The notes under the pieces: model-generated
Told to the model about the DNA's origin: nothing
The model's input: the letters and a program-made list of their open reading frames with translations, nothing else
Database searches by the model: none
From: Paenibacillus marchantiae
GTDB taxonomy: Bacteria > Bacillota > Bacilli > Paenibacillales > Paenibacillaceae
Length of the DNA stretch: 64,000 bases
NCBI RefSeq assembly: GCF_028771845.1
Contig: NZ_CP118270.1
Coordinates: forward strand, 744,001-808,000
Reading direction: 5' to 3'
Part shown: positions 44,662 to 54,389 of the stretch, piece by piece
Layout of the letters: the number at the start of each line of letters is the position of its first letter
How positions within the stretch are numbered: the stretch's first letter is position 1
Made by a program: the position numbers and the translations under genes

Positions 44662-45558
44662 TTATGCGGTTACCGGTGCTGCCTCCCGGCAGGCATCCGA
44701 GCAAAAGCGGTTATGCGTCTCTTCGCAATCCTCACAGCTTACATGCTGCAGGTTGCAGGTTGGACAGTTAATATAACGGTCATGCGTCGTTCCACAGTGA
44801 TAACAGCTGGCAATCACGATATCTTCATCCGTCCGGTTAATCGGCACGGAAATACGCTCGTCAAAAACATAACATTTCCCATCAAACAAACGACCTTGTA
44901 CCTCATCATCCTTACCATAGGTCACGATTCCGCCATCAAGTTGAGCCACGTCCTGGAAACCCTCCTTAATCATGAACCCGGTCAGCTTTTCACAACGGAT
45001 ACCGCCAGTACAGTAAGTAATGATCTTTTTGTCCTTCATGTCGCCCAGGTTATCCCGAATCCATTCCGGAAACTCGCGGAACGACTCTACGTCCGGACGA
45101 ATTGCACCTCGAAAATGACCAATCTCGTACTCGTAGTCATTGCGGCCATCAATTACAATGACATCCTCCTGTTGAAGATGCTCGTAAAATTCTTTCGGGG
45201 ACAACCGTTTACCGCTAATTTCGTTCGGGTCCAAGTCTTCGTCCACACGGAACGTAACCAGCTCAGCTTTGTGACGAACAAATATTTTTTTGAACGCATG
45301 CTCTTCGACATCATCAATCTTGAATACCATATCGCTGAACAGCGGGTTGGCATGCATATCCTTCATGTACTGCTCGGTTTGCTCTGGTGTACCGGATACG
45401 GTACCGTTAATGCCTTCCGAGGCAATCAGAATACGTCCTTTTACACCCAGGTCCTTACAGTATTGCAGATGCTCTTGGGTAAACGTTTCAGGGTCTTCAA
45501 TCTTCACGAACTTATAATATAAAAGCACGCGGTACGCGCTGTTACACATGTGTATCAC
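44662..45558 (-). CDS. trhO: tRNA uridine(34) hydroxylase, rhodanese family
   Basis: A 298-residue protein of the YceA/TrhO family, which hydroxylates U34 of tRNA to ho5U with oxygen. The N-terminal ferredoxin-like part has [20 protein letters not shown] and [20 protein letters not shown]. The rhodanese domain has [20 protein letters not shown] and the active-site loop [11 protein letters not shown] with its Cys. The C terminus has Cys pairs in [15 protein letters not shown] and SCEDCEE, probably zinc-binding, as in Gram-positive members. GAACAGGTG precedes the start. The family assignment is secure. Confidence 0.93.
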   Translation of the reverse strand: MIHMCNSAYRVLLYYKFVKIEDPETFTQEHLQYCKDLGVKGRILIASEGINGTVSGTPEQTEQYMKDMHANPLFSDMVFKIDDVEEHAFKKIFVRHKAELVTFRVDEDLDPNEISGKRLSPKEFYEHLQQEDVIVIDGRNDYEYEIGHFRGAIRPDVESFREFPEWIRDNLGDMKDKKIITYCTGGIRCEKLTGFMIKEGFQDVAQLDGGIVTYGKDDEVQGRLFDGKCYVFDERISVPINRTDEDIVIASCYHCGTTHDRYINCPTCNLQHVSCEDCEETHNRFCSDACREAAPVTA

Positions 45559-45631
45559 CTGTTCCTATTCCATGTTGTTATTGGCCGGATCATCCGACAA
45601 GACTACAACGTTGCAACCTTGCTTATGAAAA

Positions 45632-45673
45632 AGAAAAGAAACAGCCGTCCGAAACAATGTCTCGAACTGCTGC
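45632..45673 (-). terminator. Hairpin after the YfcC-type carrier gene
   Basis: CAGCAGTTCGA pairs imperfectly with TCGGACGGCTG, and a T/C-rich run follows on the reverse strand, about 130 bases past the carrier stop. The rest of 45559-45800 shows no gene. Confidence 0.55.
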
Positions 45674-45800
45674 TTTGAACATTCGACTTTTATTCCTGCA
45701 TTCTAGTTTATCGGAAGCGGAATAGCTTAGTCAATATAAATGTATAGAAAGGAATGTAAGTTATGGAATACATTTTTCGCTACTTATCTTAATTGAACGA

Positions 45801-47225
45801 TTAAGAATACTGAATGGCATTGGCGATCAGCATAAATACAATACCCATAGCGATCCACATGACCATCAGCGGCCAGAAGAATCTAACCCATTTCTGATAC
45901 GGAATGCCGGATACCGCGAGACTACCCATTAAGGCTGAAGACGTTGGCAGAATCATGTTGGTGAATCCGTCTCCGAACTGGAAAGCCAGTACAGCAGTCT
46001 GACGGGTAACCCCGAGCAGATCCGATAATGGAACCATAATCGGCATCGTTGTCACGGCCATACCTGTACCCGAGGTGATGAACACGTTCATGATATTTTG
46101 GAAGAAATACATACCCAATACCTGCACGGAAGACGGCAATTCGCCAACCAATGTAGACATTCCGTATACTACGGAGTCAATTACGTTACCCTGATCGAGG
46201 ACAACCATGATACCTCTTGCCAGACCGATGATAAAGGCACCATAAGCGATGCCACTTGCACCTTTGACGAATTCACTTGCAATTCGACTAGGACCGAACC
46301 CGGAGACAAGACCCGCGATCACGCCCATGCTCAGGAAGAGAGCCGCCAGTTCTTCCATCCACCAGCCTTCTTTCGATACACCCCAGATTAACAGGGCAAA
46401 GCCAGCTACAATTGTAATGATAGTCAGAATATGTGTGATGCGAATCGTTGGCAGTTTTTTCAGGTCCACCGCAGGTGTATCTGCTGCCTGCTCCTGTTCC
46501 AGCTCATGCACCAAACCACGTGTTGGATCAGACTTCACTCTGGACGCGTACCGCATAATATAGATACTTGTCACGGAGATGAGACACACCAGGATGATCG
46601 CACGCAGCCACATGCCTGAAAAAATCGGGACTTCTGCAATCGCCTGAGCCAGTCCCACGTTGAACGGATTAAGCAGTCCAGCGGTAAAACCACAGGAGGC
46701 CCCTAGCGAGATCATCGCCGTACCCGTTAGAGCGTCATACCCCAGCGCACGCGCAATGGCAATCCCGATCGGTACAAAGACCATAACCTCTGTGGACATG
46801 CCCATCGTGAATCCACCAACTGAGAACAAGGTGATGAATACCGGAATGACCCATAATCCCTTATTGGCGAACGACCGGGCTACCCTACCTGTAAGGGCCT
46901 CAATCGTTCCCGTACTCGTAATGATCTGAAATGCTCCGCCGATGATGAAAATAAAGAATACAACGTCCGCGGAGTCAACCAGTCCGCGAACGATGGACTT
47001 GGGAATATCCCATAATCCCGTTGGATTGGCCTCTACATGATGATATGAACCTGGAACGAGCAAGGATTTGCCTGTTGCTTCATCCTTGACCCGATCAAAT
47101 TCCCCTGCAGGAATAATGTAGGTTAGCACGGTAGCTACCAGCACCAGAATAAACAAGATGACGAAGGTGTGAGGCATCTTAAACCATTTGCGCCGTTGTT
47201 GTGGTTGTTTTGTTATGTTTTCCAA
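45801..47225 (-). CDS. YfcC-family (DcuC-like) membrane carrier
   Basis: A 474-residue membrane protein with 12 or more helices. After a basic N-terminal tail it begins MPHTFVILFILVLVATVLTY and IIPAGEFDR, the hallmark of YfcC-like members of the C4-dicarboxylate/basic amino acid carrier group. FSVGGFTMGMSTEVMVFVPI and GASCGFTAGLLNPFNVGLAQ are further family blocks. I prefer the TTG at 47225, just after the stop of the hydrolase gene; an ATG at 47273 would overlap that gene. Pairing with an M20 amidohydrolase suggests uptake of the peptide-like or acylated substrate of that enzyme. Confidence 0.85.
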   Translation of the reverse strand: MENITKQPQQRRKWFKMPHTFVILFILVLVATVLTYIIPAGEFDRVKDEATGKSLLVPGSYHHVEANPTGLWDIPKSIVRGLVDSADVVFFIFIIGGAFQIITSTGTIEALTGRVARSFANKGLWVIPVFITLFSVGGFTMGMSTEVMVFVPIGIAIARALGYDALTGTAMISLGASCGFTAGLLNPFNVGLAQAIAEVPIFSGMWLRAIILVCLISVTSIYIMRYASRVKSDPTRGLVHELEQEQAADTPAVDLKKLPTIRITHILTIITIVAGFALLIWGVSKEGWWMEELAALFLSMGVIAGLVSGFGPSRIASEFVKGASGIAYGAFIIGLARGIMVVLDQGNVIDSVVYGMSTLVGELPSSVQVLGMYFFQNIMNVFITSGTGMAVTTMPIMVPLSDLLGVTRQTAVLAFQFGDGFTNMILPTSSALMGSLAVSGIPYQKWVRFFWPLMVMWIAMGIVFMLIANAIQYS

Positions 47226-47229
47226 TTCA

Positions 47230-48423
47230 TCATCCCTCGTCCTTCTGTTGTTTCCACGCTTCAAATTCATCACGTACCTGCTGCAATGCGGCCTTGTCTG
47301 CGTACAAATCGAACGCTGTCAGTGCAAGTGCCTTCGCCGCACGGTTCAGTTCAATCATGCCTTCCTCTGCTCCGGCAAGCCGGGCAAATTCAGGAGTGTG
47401 TGTTGTCGCGTCACCTAACCGAATATACGGATGGATGGCGGCTGTTATTTGGCTTACGTTACCGATATCCGATGAACCCACACCGCCTGTTTGCGGTGGA
47501 TCATGCACTTCAATGCCCATATCCTCCAGGTTCTGCTGAAACAGACCCGCCAGAGTTTTGTTGTTATTCCGCTCGGCATAGATCAGGCCTTCGGTAATAT
47601 CTACCGCAGCCCCGACGCCTTCCGCAGCATGGCGCACGACTCGATATACTTTGTCCATGACGACTTTCAGCTCTTCAACGGTCTTCGCCCGAATGATATA
47701 TACGGCTTCAGCCAGCTCAGGCACCACGTTGGGCGCATCTCCACCCTTGGTAATAATCCCGTTCACCCGAACGTCATCCTTCAAATAAGGACGCAGTGAG
47801 TTTATTCCCGCGTACGCGTTGACCAAGGCATCTAGCGCACTAATGCCCTTCTCAGGAGATGAGGCAGCATGTGCTTGTTTGCCATGGAACGTAAAGGTTG
47901 CGTCCACACAAGCCAGCGCACCTCTCAGTACCATCGTTTTTTGCTGCGGGTGACACATCATGACGGCATCAATCTCATTGAATACGCCATCGTTCACCAT
48001 AATGATTTTTCCGCCGCCCTCTTCTTCAGCCGGTGTGCCAAGTACGACGATTCGTCCCGGAAGATCAGGGCAAGCTTCCTTGAGCGCCAGTGCTGCACCT
48101 ACAGCAGAGGTTCCGATCAGATTATGTCCGCAGGCATGTCCGATGCGGGGCAGTGCATCATATTCAGCGAGCAGTGCAATCGTTGGTCCGCCTGGCTGGC
48201 CTTCCCATACAGCACGGAACGAGGTGTCGAGGCCTGAAATGCCTTTTTCCACCTGAAATCCGGCCGCTTCCAGCGGTTCGGTTAACCATTGTTGTGCTTG
48301 GACTTCCTGAAAGCTAAGTTCAGGGTTAGCGTGAATGCGCAGGGATAATTCCCGCAAGTCAGGGTCCAGCCGATCTACGGTTTCTTTGATTTTTTGCTTC
48401 ATATGAGCTGGGTCAGGATACAT
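47230..48423 (-). CDS. M20 family metallo-amidohydrolase
   Basis: A 397-residue hydrolase of the M20D group (AbgB and aminoacylase-like). Metal-site motifs are LLAEYDALPRIGHACGHNLI, GTPAEEEGGGK (catalytic Glu pair), VMMCHPQQKTM and the dimerisation domain with FHGKQAHAASSPEKGISALD. The end keeps HTPEFARLAGAEEGM. Such enzymes cut amide bonds of N-acyl amino acids, p-aminobenzoyl-glutamate or dipeptides. The exact substrate is unknown. It is followed at once by a YfcC-type carrier, and a LysR regulator lies upstream on the same strand. Confidence 0.9.
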   Translation of the reverse strand: MYPDPAHMKQKIKETVDRLDPDLRELSLRIHANPELSFQEVQAQQWLTEPLEAAGFQVEKGISGLDTSFRAVWEGQPGGPTIALLAEYDALPRIGHACGHNLIGTSAVGAALALKEACPDLPGRIVVLGTPAEEEGGGKIIMVNDGVFNEIDAVMMCHPQQKTMVLRGALACVDATFTFHGKQAHAASSPEKGISALDALVNAYAGINSLRPYLKDDVRVNGIITKGGDAPNVVPELAEAVYIIRAKTVEELKVVMDKVYRVVRHAAEGVGAAVDITEGLIYAERNNNKTLAGLFQQNLEDMGIEVHDPPQTGGVGSSDIGNVSQITAAIHPYIRLGDATTHTPEFARLAGAEEGMIELNRAAKALALTAFDLYADKAALQQVRDEFEAWKQQKDEG

Positions 48424-48460
48424 ATTGTTTTGCCGCCTTTCTCCAAATACAGCATTTCTA

Positions 48461-48508
48461 TATTCAATTCAATCGAATAAATATACAATCAGACTGGATA
48501 TATTGTAT
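48461..48508. promoter_or_regulatory. Two inverted repeats upstream of the hydrolase-carrier operon
   Basis: TATTCAATTCAATCGAATA (48461-48479) holds a TATTC/GAATA pair and fits the T-N11-A style of LysR sites. ATACAAT and ATTGTAT (48483-48489 and 48502-48508) form a second perfect repeat next to it. Both lie 38-85 bases upstream of the hydrolase start. The adjacent LysR protein is the natural candidate. The remaining gap up to 48797 is AT-rich with no credible gene. Confidence 0.5.
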
Positions 48509-48797
48509 GTGTGACCAAGCCAGAAGTAAATTCAAAAAAATTAAGGAATAGCCCATAAAAAATTTTATGGACTCGCTAGACAATAACATATGGATATCAT
48601 TAGATGTCAGTATATTACTGGTTATTTTTCATATTAGCCAAGACGGCATCGGTATACATTTTAATCTTATGTACATCCTTCGAATGGGTACTCCCTATAA
48701 AAATGACACTGCCAAATAGCAATAAAATTCCTTATTTGATAATAAAATATCGGATAATTATGCATAAAGAAATGCATCTATTCCGCTATGTCTGTAT

Positions 48798-49706
48798 CTA
48801 GTTTCCGTCCACAACATGCTGTGTTCCAGCCGTTTTCATCAAGTCAATAAAGCGACCCACCGTTGCCTGCTGCAGCACACTTTCCTTATACACTAACCAC
48901 GTATTACGCCGCAATCCCTGTCCATTCTGTCGAATCAATTCCTGCTTGTGAAGGCCATCCGAATCAGACACGAAAATACCCGGAATAATGGCATAACCAA
49001 GCCCATAACGCACCATTTCCTTACATGTCTCATAGCTGTCCACACGCATCGCTACGGTTGGTGAACATTCATAGCGCTCATACCACCAGGCCGCTACTCC
49101 CTCTCGGAAGGGGCTCACAGGAGTTCCACCCGTTTTCGTCAAGGGCTCCTGAAATGCAATTTGCGGAAGCTCGGGAAGTTCATCCAGATTAATGGGTTCA
49201 CGGGATACAATACAGACCGGTTCATCGTGCAGCAGATGTTTCCCCTCATACCATGGATGCTCCCCCCGGATGACCCCTACCTGAATTTCATCCCGCATCA
49301 ACAGTTCCATAACCTCCACACTCAGAGCACAGGTCACAGCAAACTGAACCTCAGGGTACAGTTCCTTGAACTGCTTTAACAAGGGAGGAAGCTTGTACAA
49401 CGAATAATGATTGGCAATCCCAAGACGCAGCGTTCCCTTAACCTCATTCCGAATGTTCGACAGCTGCTCCTTGACCTGATTAAGCTCATTGAGCATTTTA
49501 CGGGCATAGATCGCGAGATGCTCTCCTTCGGGAGTAAATCTGGCGCCTTTTAACGTTTTATCGATAAGTGGCACGCCAAATTCCTTCTCCAATTGCTGCA
49601 AACGGTATGTCAAAGCCGGCTGGGTCATAAACATGCGCTCCGCAGCCTTGGTCAGACTACTTTCTTCGGAAACGCTCAGCAGCAGACGGCAGTCCTTTTC
49701 ATCCAT
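48798..49706 (-). CDS. LysR family transcriptional regulator
   Basis: A 302-residue protein of normal LysR length. The N-terminal helix-turn-helix is LLLSVSEESSLTKAAERMFM then TQPALTYRLQQLEKEFGVPL, followed by the linker helix and an effector-binding domain (LRLGIANHYSLYKLPPLLKQ). I use the ATG at 49706 because GGGGGA lies 8 bases before it; an ATG two codons upstream is too close. It sits 374 bases upstream of the hydrolase-carrier operon on the same strand and probably controls it. The ligand may be the carrier substrate. Confidence 0.9.
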   Translation of the reverse strand: MDEKDCRLLLSVSEESSLTKAAERMFMTQPALTYRLQQLEKEFGVPLIDKTLKGARFTPEGEHLAIYARKMLNELNQVKEQLSNIRNEVKGTLRLGIANHYSLYKLPPLLKQFKELYPEVQFAVTCALSVEVMELLMRDEIQVGVIRGEHPWYEGKHLLHDEPVCIVSREPINLDELPELPQIAFQEPLTKTGGTPVSPFREGVAAWWYERYECSPTVAMRVDSYETCKEMVRYGLGYAIIPGIFVSDSDGLHKQELIRQNGQGLRRNTWLVYKESVLQQATVGRFIDLMKTAGTQHVVDGN

Positions 49707-49772
49707 GATCATGTTCCCCCTTTAATTCTCGTCTCTTCAGTATAACCCAGAAAACCAGCGTTAAAGGTACAG

Positions 49773-49801
49773 AAAAAGCCCAACTCGATATGAGTCAGGC
49801 C
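49773..49801 (-). terminator. Terminator of the two-component/lipoprotein operon
   Basis: GCCTGACTC pairs with GAGTTGGGC around a short loop, and five T follow on the reverse strand, 35 bases past the lipoprotein stop. Confidence 0.8.
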
Positions 49802-49835
49802 CGCTCTGCTAATTTACTTCTTCTTCGATGATGAT

Positions 49836-50942
49836 TTACTGCGAGATCGTAATGACCGAGGTGACAAAGTGGTATGATTCATTTTCCTGCACTGCCTGTG
49901 ACAGCAAAATTCGGTTGCCTTCCGGACTCCAGCTCAGTGGATCAGATGCGTTATCCATTTCGGCCGAGATCTGGAACTGCTCCGCCGATTCCGTATTAGA
50001 GACGAACAGCCCTTTTTCATCGTCACTTTCCGAATTGATTGTGTAGGCGATTTTGGAATCGTCACCAGACCAGCTCGTGCCGAAGATTTGTGTGCCTCTG
50101 GCAAGCGTCGCTTTTTCATTCCCTTCCAGATCGGTTAGCACCAGCGCCCGTTTGGTATCGGCTGTTTTTTTCACAATCGCCAGTCTTGATCCATCGTTGG
50201 ACGGGATTACCCTCTCTACACTTTTCAACACCTGCTTCACTTCACCGGTCTTCGTATCGTAGCTATTCAACTGTCCGTCCGTGCCTGTGATGTAGTAAAT
50301 TACATTACCAGAAACGCTGACACTGCTTACATTGAAGTTCCCCGTCTTGACCAGCGCTTTGGTTATTCCATCCACACTTGCTGATATGATATCCCCATTC
50401 ATGTTTGGAAAAACAACATGCTCCTTATCCAGCCATGCTCCTTCAAAGACAAATCCATCGTCATTGCCTGCAGGAACCACTTCCCCGTTGTGCAGGTTCA
50501 GAATGAAGCCTTTGCCCGTCGATTCCTCTGGTTCTCTGTAGAAAATATACTGACTATCCGGGGACACGAGTGGTGAGCCCAGATTCACTTCACTTTCCTT
50601 CACGGGTGTATCTGTGCCCTTTGTAAGATCGTACATGTATAAGTTATGCGGGTAACGTTTCTCACCCTCAACGGTGACAGGCTTCATGGACTCGTTTACT
50701 TTATCCGACAAAATCCAGTCATTGCTTAGCCACGCTACCCCGCGCATATTCGACAGTTTATCGATTTTCTCCAGCTTAAAGCTCTGGTATACCGATGTAT
50801 TTGTATTGTCCTTGACTGTAATATCCGTGCCGGATTTCCCGTTCTGTGTATTATCCCCTGGTTTCGTTGTTCCCCCGCATGCTGTTGCCGATAATAGGAC
50901 AATCGCCCCGAGCGTGCCCATAGCCGCCTGTTTCCAATTCAT
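49836..50942 (-). CDS. Lipoprotein with a beta-propeller-like (TolB-like) domain
   Basis: A 368-residue lipoprotein. The signal peptide ends in the lipobox SATAC, followed by a Gly/Thr/Asn-rich linker. The mature part has repeated beta-propeller patterns: LGSPLVSPDSQYIFYREPEE, VIPSNDGSRLAIVKK, TSWSGDDSKIAYTIN and LSWSPEGNRILLSQAV. I use the ATG at 50942 with AGGAGGG upstream. It starts 59 bases after the sensor kinase gene in the same direction, so it may be a sensing partner on the outer face of the membrane or a target of the two-component system. Confidence 0.82.
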   Translation of the reverse strand: MNWKQAAMGTLGAIVLLSATACGGTTKPGDNTQNGKSGTDITVKDNTNTSVYQSFKLEKIDKLSNMRGVAWLSNDWILSDKVNESMKPVTVEGEKRYPHNLYMYDLTKGTDTPVKESEVNLGSPLVSPDSQYIFYREPEESTGKGFILNLHNGEVVPAGNDDGFVFEGAWLDKEHVVFPNMNGDIISASVDGITKALVKTGNFNVSSVSVSGNVIYYITGTDGQLNSYDTKTGEVKQVLKSVERVIPSNDGSRLAIVKKTADTKRALVLTDLEGNEKATLARGTQIFGTSWSGDDSKIAYTINSESDDEKGLFVSNTESAEQFQISAEMDNASDPLSWSPEGNRILLSQAVQENESYHFVTSVITISQ

Positions 50943-51000
50943 CATGGTCCCTCCTGAGTGCTTTCTATAGACCAAGCATACACATCGCATACTTCCAAAG

Positions 51001-52506
51001 TTATTCAGACTTGTTTCCAACTTGTAAACTTGAATGGGCAAGAGGGAAAACAAGCTGGAACGTCGTCCCTTCCCCGTGTTTCGGATCGCCCGGCAACAAT
51101 GAGATTGTGCCGCCCTGCTTCTCTACAAATTGCTTGACGAGTGATAGTCCCAGCCCGGTTCCCCCGGTTTTTCTGGCCCTGTCTTTGTTGATGGTGTAAA
51201 AGGGTTCAAAGATTTTCTCGCTCGCCTCATCCGGAATGGGCGTACCTGAGTTGAAGATGCGAATCACCGCTTGTCGCTCCTGCATTCGCAGTTCATTGCT
51301 TACCCGGATGACACCTCCCGGCACATTATATTTGATCGCATTATCCAACAGATTGATGAAAATATGCATCAGGCTCTCCCGATCGCTGCGGATCACCGCA
51401 GGCAGTAACGTCAGCTCCATGTTCAGCGCAAACTTCTCGGCTTTGCCCCGCATCCGGCCACAGGCATCCTCCAGTAGAGCACGAACCTCCACGTCTTCCG
51501 CCTGATTCTCAAAATCATATTTCTCCAGGGCTGATAAATGTAATACCTTCTCAACCATCTCGTACAACCGCTCCGTTTCCTTGCCAATATTGCTCGTGGC
51601 ATCATCCAGCAATTGCGGATCATCCTTATACATGTCCAGCAGCTCCACATATGCCTTAATCGACGTAAGTGGTGTCTTGAACTCATGGCTGATGTTACCG
51701 ATATATTGTTTCTGCTGCTGCTCCAGAGCCTGAAGCTTCTCGATAGCGAGCTGAAGCTTCTGCTGTTCCGCATGCATGGCTTCAATATTTTGTTGAATCG
51801 ATGTGCTCATATAATAAATGCCCTGTCCCAGTTCGCCCAATTCATCCTTGCGACTCACTGGTGATTCGGTAATATAATGCCCTTCACGAATGGAATCGGC
51901 AGACTTCTTCAATCGGGTTATAGCAACAGCAAAACGATTGTAGAAGAGATATCCCAGAATGAAGCTAAGTCCAACAACCGCAATCCCCGCCCACATAAAC
52001 AACTGAAGGATACGGGCATAGAATTCATGATAGCTCTGAACCGGATACTGCATGCGCACAGCACCCATCTGTCCATCCGGTCCGTCCAGCGGTGCTACAT
52101 ATAGCAGGGTGTCCCCCTGTTCGTGATAAGCAATTTTATTTTGCAGCGCATAGTTCAGCGTCGCTGTGATATCTGCACTTTCCTCAGACATGATTGATGA
52201 ACCAACCTGCTGTCCCTTCATATCATAAAGCGCGATGGGCAGACCTGTGGAGCTTGCAAGCTCTTGAGCCAACCTGCGGCCATTTTGCTGTAAAAAAACC
52301 TCCTGCTCCAGACGAACGGACTCGGTATAGTAAGACTGCCGCACATTCAGATTCACCAGACGGGTCTGCTGGGACAGAATGGTCTCGATCTGCGTCTGCT
52401 GGTTGCGCTCAATACCTCGCAATACCAAGGAGCTGAGCACAACGACGGTCAGGATTAGCAATGCGGCCAGAAAAACGCTGAACTTCAGCTTAATGCTGAC
52501 TCTCAT
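51001..52506 (-). CDS. Two-component sensor histidine kinase
   Basis: A 501-residue membrane kinase. One helix lies at residues about 10-30, an extracellular sensor region at 31-165, and a second helix at about 166-188. A HAMP domain follows (FAVAITRLKKSADSIREGHY). The H box is NISHEFKTPLTSIK with His274 as phosphorylation site. The N box is INLLDNAIKYNV, and the G box is KTGGTGLGLSLVKQ. The start overlaps the regulator stop by 4 bases. The signal is unknown. Confidence 0.93.
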   Translation of the reverse strand: MRVSIKLKFSVFLAALLILTVVVLSSLVLRGIERNQQTQIETILSQQTRLVNLNVRQSYYTESVRLEQEVFLQQNGRRLAQELASSTGLPIALYDMKGQQVGSSIMSEESADITATLNYALQNKIAYHEQGDTLLYVAPLDGPDGQMGAVRMQYPVQSYHEFYARILQLFMWAGIAVVGLSFILGYLFYNRFAVAITRLKKSADSIREGHYITESPVSRKDELGELGQGIYYMSTSIQQNIEAMHAEQQKLQLAIEKLQALEQQQKQYIGNISHEFKTPLTSIKAYVELLDMYKDDPQLLDDATSNIGKETERLYEMVEKVLHLSALEKYDFENQAEDVEVRALLEDACGRMRGKAEKFALNMELTLLPAVIRSDRESLMHIFINLLDNAIKYNVPGGVIRVSNELRMQERQAVIRIFNSGTPIPDEASEKIFEPFYTINKDRARKTGGTGLGLSLVKQFVEKQGGTISLLPGDPKHGEGTTFQLVFPLAHSSLQVGNKSE

Positions 52507-53213
52507 ACCGAGCCGCCCGGTTCAGGGGCTGATGCCTTATAGCCAATGCCGTATACCGTCTGCAATTTTTGCTGGTCAGTATCGCCGATCTTTTTGCGCA
52601 GCCGCTGAATATGAATATCCACCGTGCGTGTACCCCCGGCATATTCCATGCCCCACACCCGGTCCAGCAGATCATCCCGTGTGTATACACGCTCAGGGTT
52701 GGACATCAGAATGGTCAGCAAGTCGAACTCTTTTGGCGTCAAATCCAGCTTCTCCTCATTCACCGTCACGGTGCGGTGAGCGATATGGATGCGCAGTGTT
52801 CCATTGACGATAACCTGATTCTTCTGGTCGTCAGGGGACGGGCTGCTTTTCTCCACACGGCGCATCAATGCCTTTACCCGGGCGAGCAACTCGCGGATCT
52901 CAAACGGTTTGGTCATGTAATCATCCGCGCCCATTTCCAGGCCTACGATCTTATCCACGATATCATTTTTGACAGTCAGCAAAATAATGCCGATATCCTC
53001 TCGATCCTCCAGCCTGCGGCATACGCCGTATCCGTCCAGCTTGGGCATCATCACATCCAGAATCATGACCTGCGGATGGAATGACGCCACCTTGACCAGC
53101 GCTTCTTCGCCGTCATTTGCTGTCTCTACTTCATATCCTTCGCGCCGCAGCGCGTAAGCAATGGCACTGACAATGCTTGACTCGTCATCCACGACCAATA
53201 CTTTTTTATTCAT
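52503..53213 (-). CDS. OmpR family response regulator
   Basis: A 236-residue regulator. The receiver has the acidic pair Asp9-Asp10, the phosphoacceptor Asp53 in ILDVMMPKLDG, and the conserved Lys in DDYMTKPFEIRELLARVK. The winged-helix domain is EEKLDLTPKEFDLLTILMSN and VYTRDDLLDRVWGMEYAGGT. I choose the ATG at 53213 because GAGG lies 9 bases upstream; an ATG three codons earlier overlaps that site. It heads the regulator, kinase, lipoprotein operon. Confidence 0.94.
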   Translation of the reverse strand: MNKKVLVVDDESSIVSAIAYALRREGYEVETANDGEEALVKVASFHPQVMILDVMMPKLDGYGVCRRLEDREDIGIILLTVKNDIVDKIVGLEMGADDYMTKPFEIRELLARVKALMRRVEKSSPSPDDQKNQVIVNGTLRIHIAHRTVTVNEEKLDLTPKEFDLLTILMSNPERVYTRDDLLDRVWGMEYAGGTRTVDIHIQRLRKKIGDTDQQKLQTVYGIGYKASAPEPGGSV

Positions 53214-53391
53214 CGAAATCATCCTCTATATGTGTCATGAGTTATCGTATTCTTTGGATCTATGTTAACAAGGTATGGCCTGATTAGCTATGGAGGACTT
53301 TTCGATTTGTGAGAAACTCCAGAAACGTCTGTATCCTCTCAGCTTCGACTTCGCTCCACTTTTTTTATACCCCAAACACAACAAAAAGAGC

Positions 53392-53414
53392 CAACCCGTA
53401 ATTGGATTAGCCCT
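53392..53414 (-). terminator. Terminator after the second Rpn pseudogene
   Basis: GGGCTAATCC pairs, with GT and mismatch, with GGGTTGGCTC, followed by five T on the reverse strand, 25 bases after the Rpn stop. Confidence 0.6.
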
Positions 53415-53438
53415 GTAAAGTGTAATTTCAGTTTCATA

Positions 53439-54303
53439 TCACTGCTTAGGCAGCAGTTTTTTGATTTCCTCTGCAGAGAGTCCGGAGGCTTTCACCACAG
53501 CTGACATATCTACGCCAAGTGCAAGAAGCTCGCGAGCCATTTCCACTTTACCTTCTACTCTACCTTCTACTTTCCCTTTGGCTTCACCCTCAGCACGTGC
53601 ACCTTCAATCATCGACTTTTCATCGCTTAGTGCTTTCATCCGTGCATCATAAGCCATTCTCGTAGCTGCATCCTGACTCAGAAATTCCAGCGTGTCCATC
53701 GCCTTTTTTAGCATCGGTTCATTCATCGCCAGCACCTCCCAGTTTGATGGATCAATCCCTTTTAAGAATAAAAGCCAGTTCACTAGTCCACCCTTATCCA
53801 TAGGGACAGGGTGTTGATCCAGTTTGGTCAATTCCATCACATGAATTTCTATATCATCTGTCAAACCAATACCTGTATGATCTTCGCGTAAATGAAAAAC
53901 ATTGTGATATCGTTCATTGTCCAGACATGAGTAATTTAAAATATTGATCGTCACACATTTTTTCAAAAGATTATAGTTTTCGCCCTTCTTGATCTGGTGA
54001 GAGTACATTTCACTCCAGTAGAACAGCGTCCTTTTTTCCATATTATACGGATTAAACAGCTGCATCTCAATGTTGATTAACTTACCCTCCACCGTACGCG
54101 CTTTGATATCTAAAATGGATTAGTTTATCTTCCGGACTATCTTTGTCCGTAAACGTGTTAATAAGTGTAATCTCCGTAAGAGGCTACTCACCGGTTTCAA
54201 TAAACGTGCTGTTAAGGAAAGCTAACAAAACATCTTTACTTTGCTCACTTCCAAAAATACGTTTGAATACAAAATCCACTCGAGGATCGAGCAAATCCGT
54301 CAT
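53439..54303 (-). pseudogene. Rpn family nuclease gene with a stop and a frameshift
   Basis: The gene would begin at the ATG at 54303: TDLLDPRVDFVFKRIFGSEQ and DVLLAFLNSTFIETGE are the classical Rpn N terminus. A TAG at codon 40 (54186-54184) interrupts it. The same frame then continues with LTEITLINTFTDKDSPEDKL until near 54110, where one base change shifts the frame. After that LDIKARTVEGKLINIEMQLF and NPYNMEKRTLFYWSEMYSHQ follow, as in intact Rpn proteins, and the stop is at 53439. The D-x-K of the nuclease site (LDIKA) lies exactly at the frameshift. A 217-residue C-terminal part could still be made from the ATG at 54092 but lacks that site. Confidence 0.9.
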
Positions 54304-54389
54304 CCTGCATCAGCTCCATTCTTACCCAGGATTATATCATAATTCACATACTTTCTTCAGCTTAACGTTGGACCTGCATTCACATCTGA

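Noticed and set aside
48604..48801. A 65-codon forward frame in the AT-rich gap before the LysR gene
   Set aside because: No ribosome binding site, unusual composition, and an overlap with the end of the LysR gene. Probably random in AT-rich DNA.
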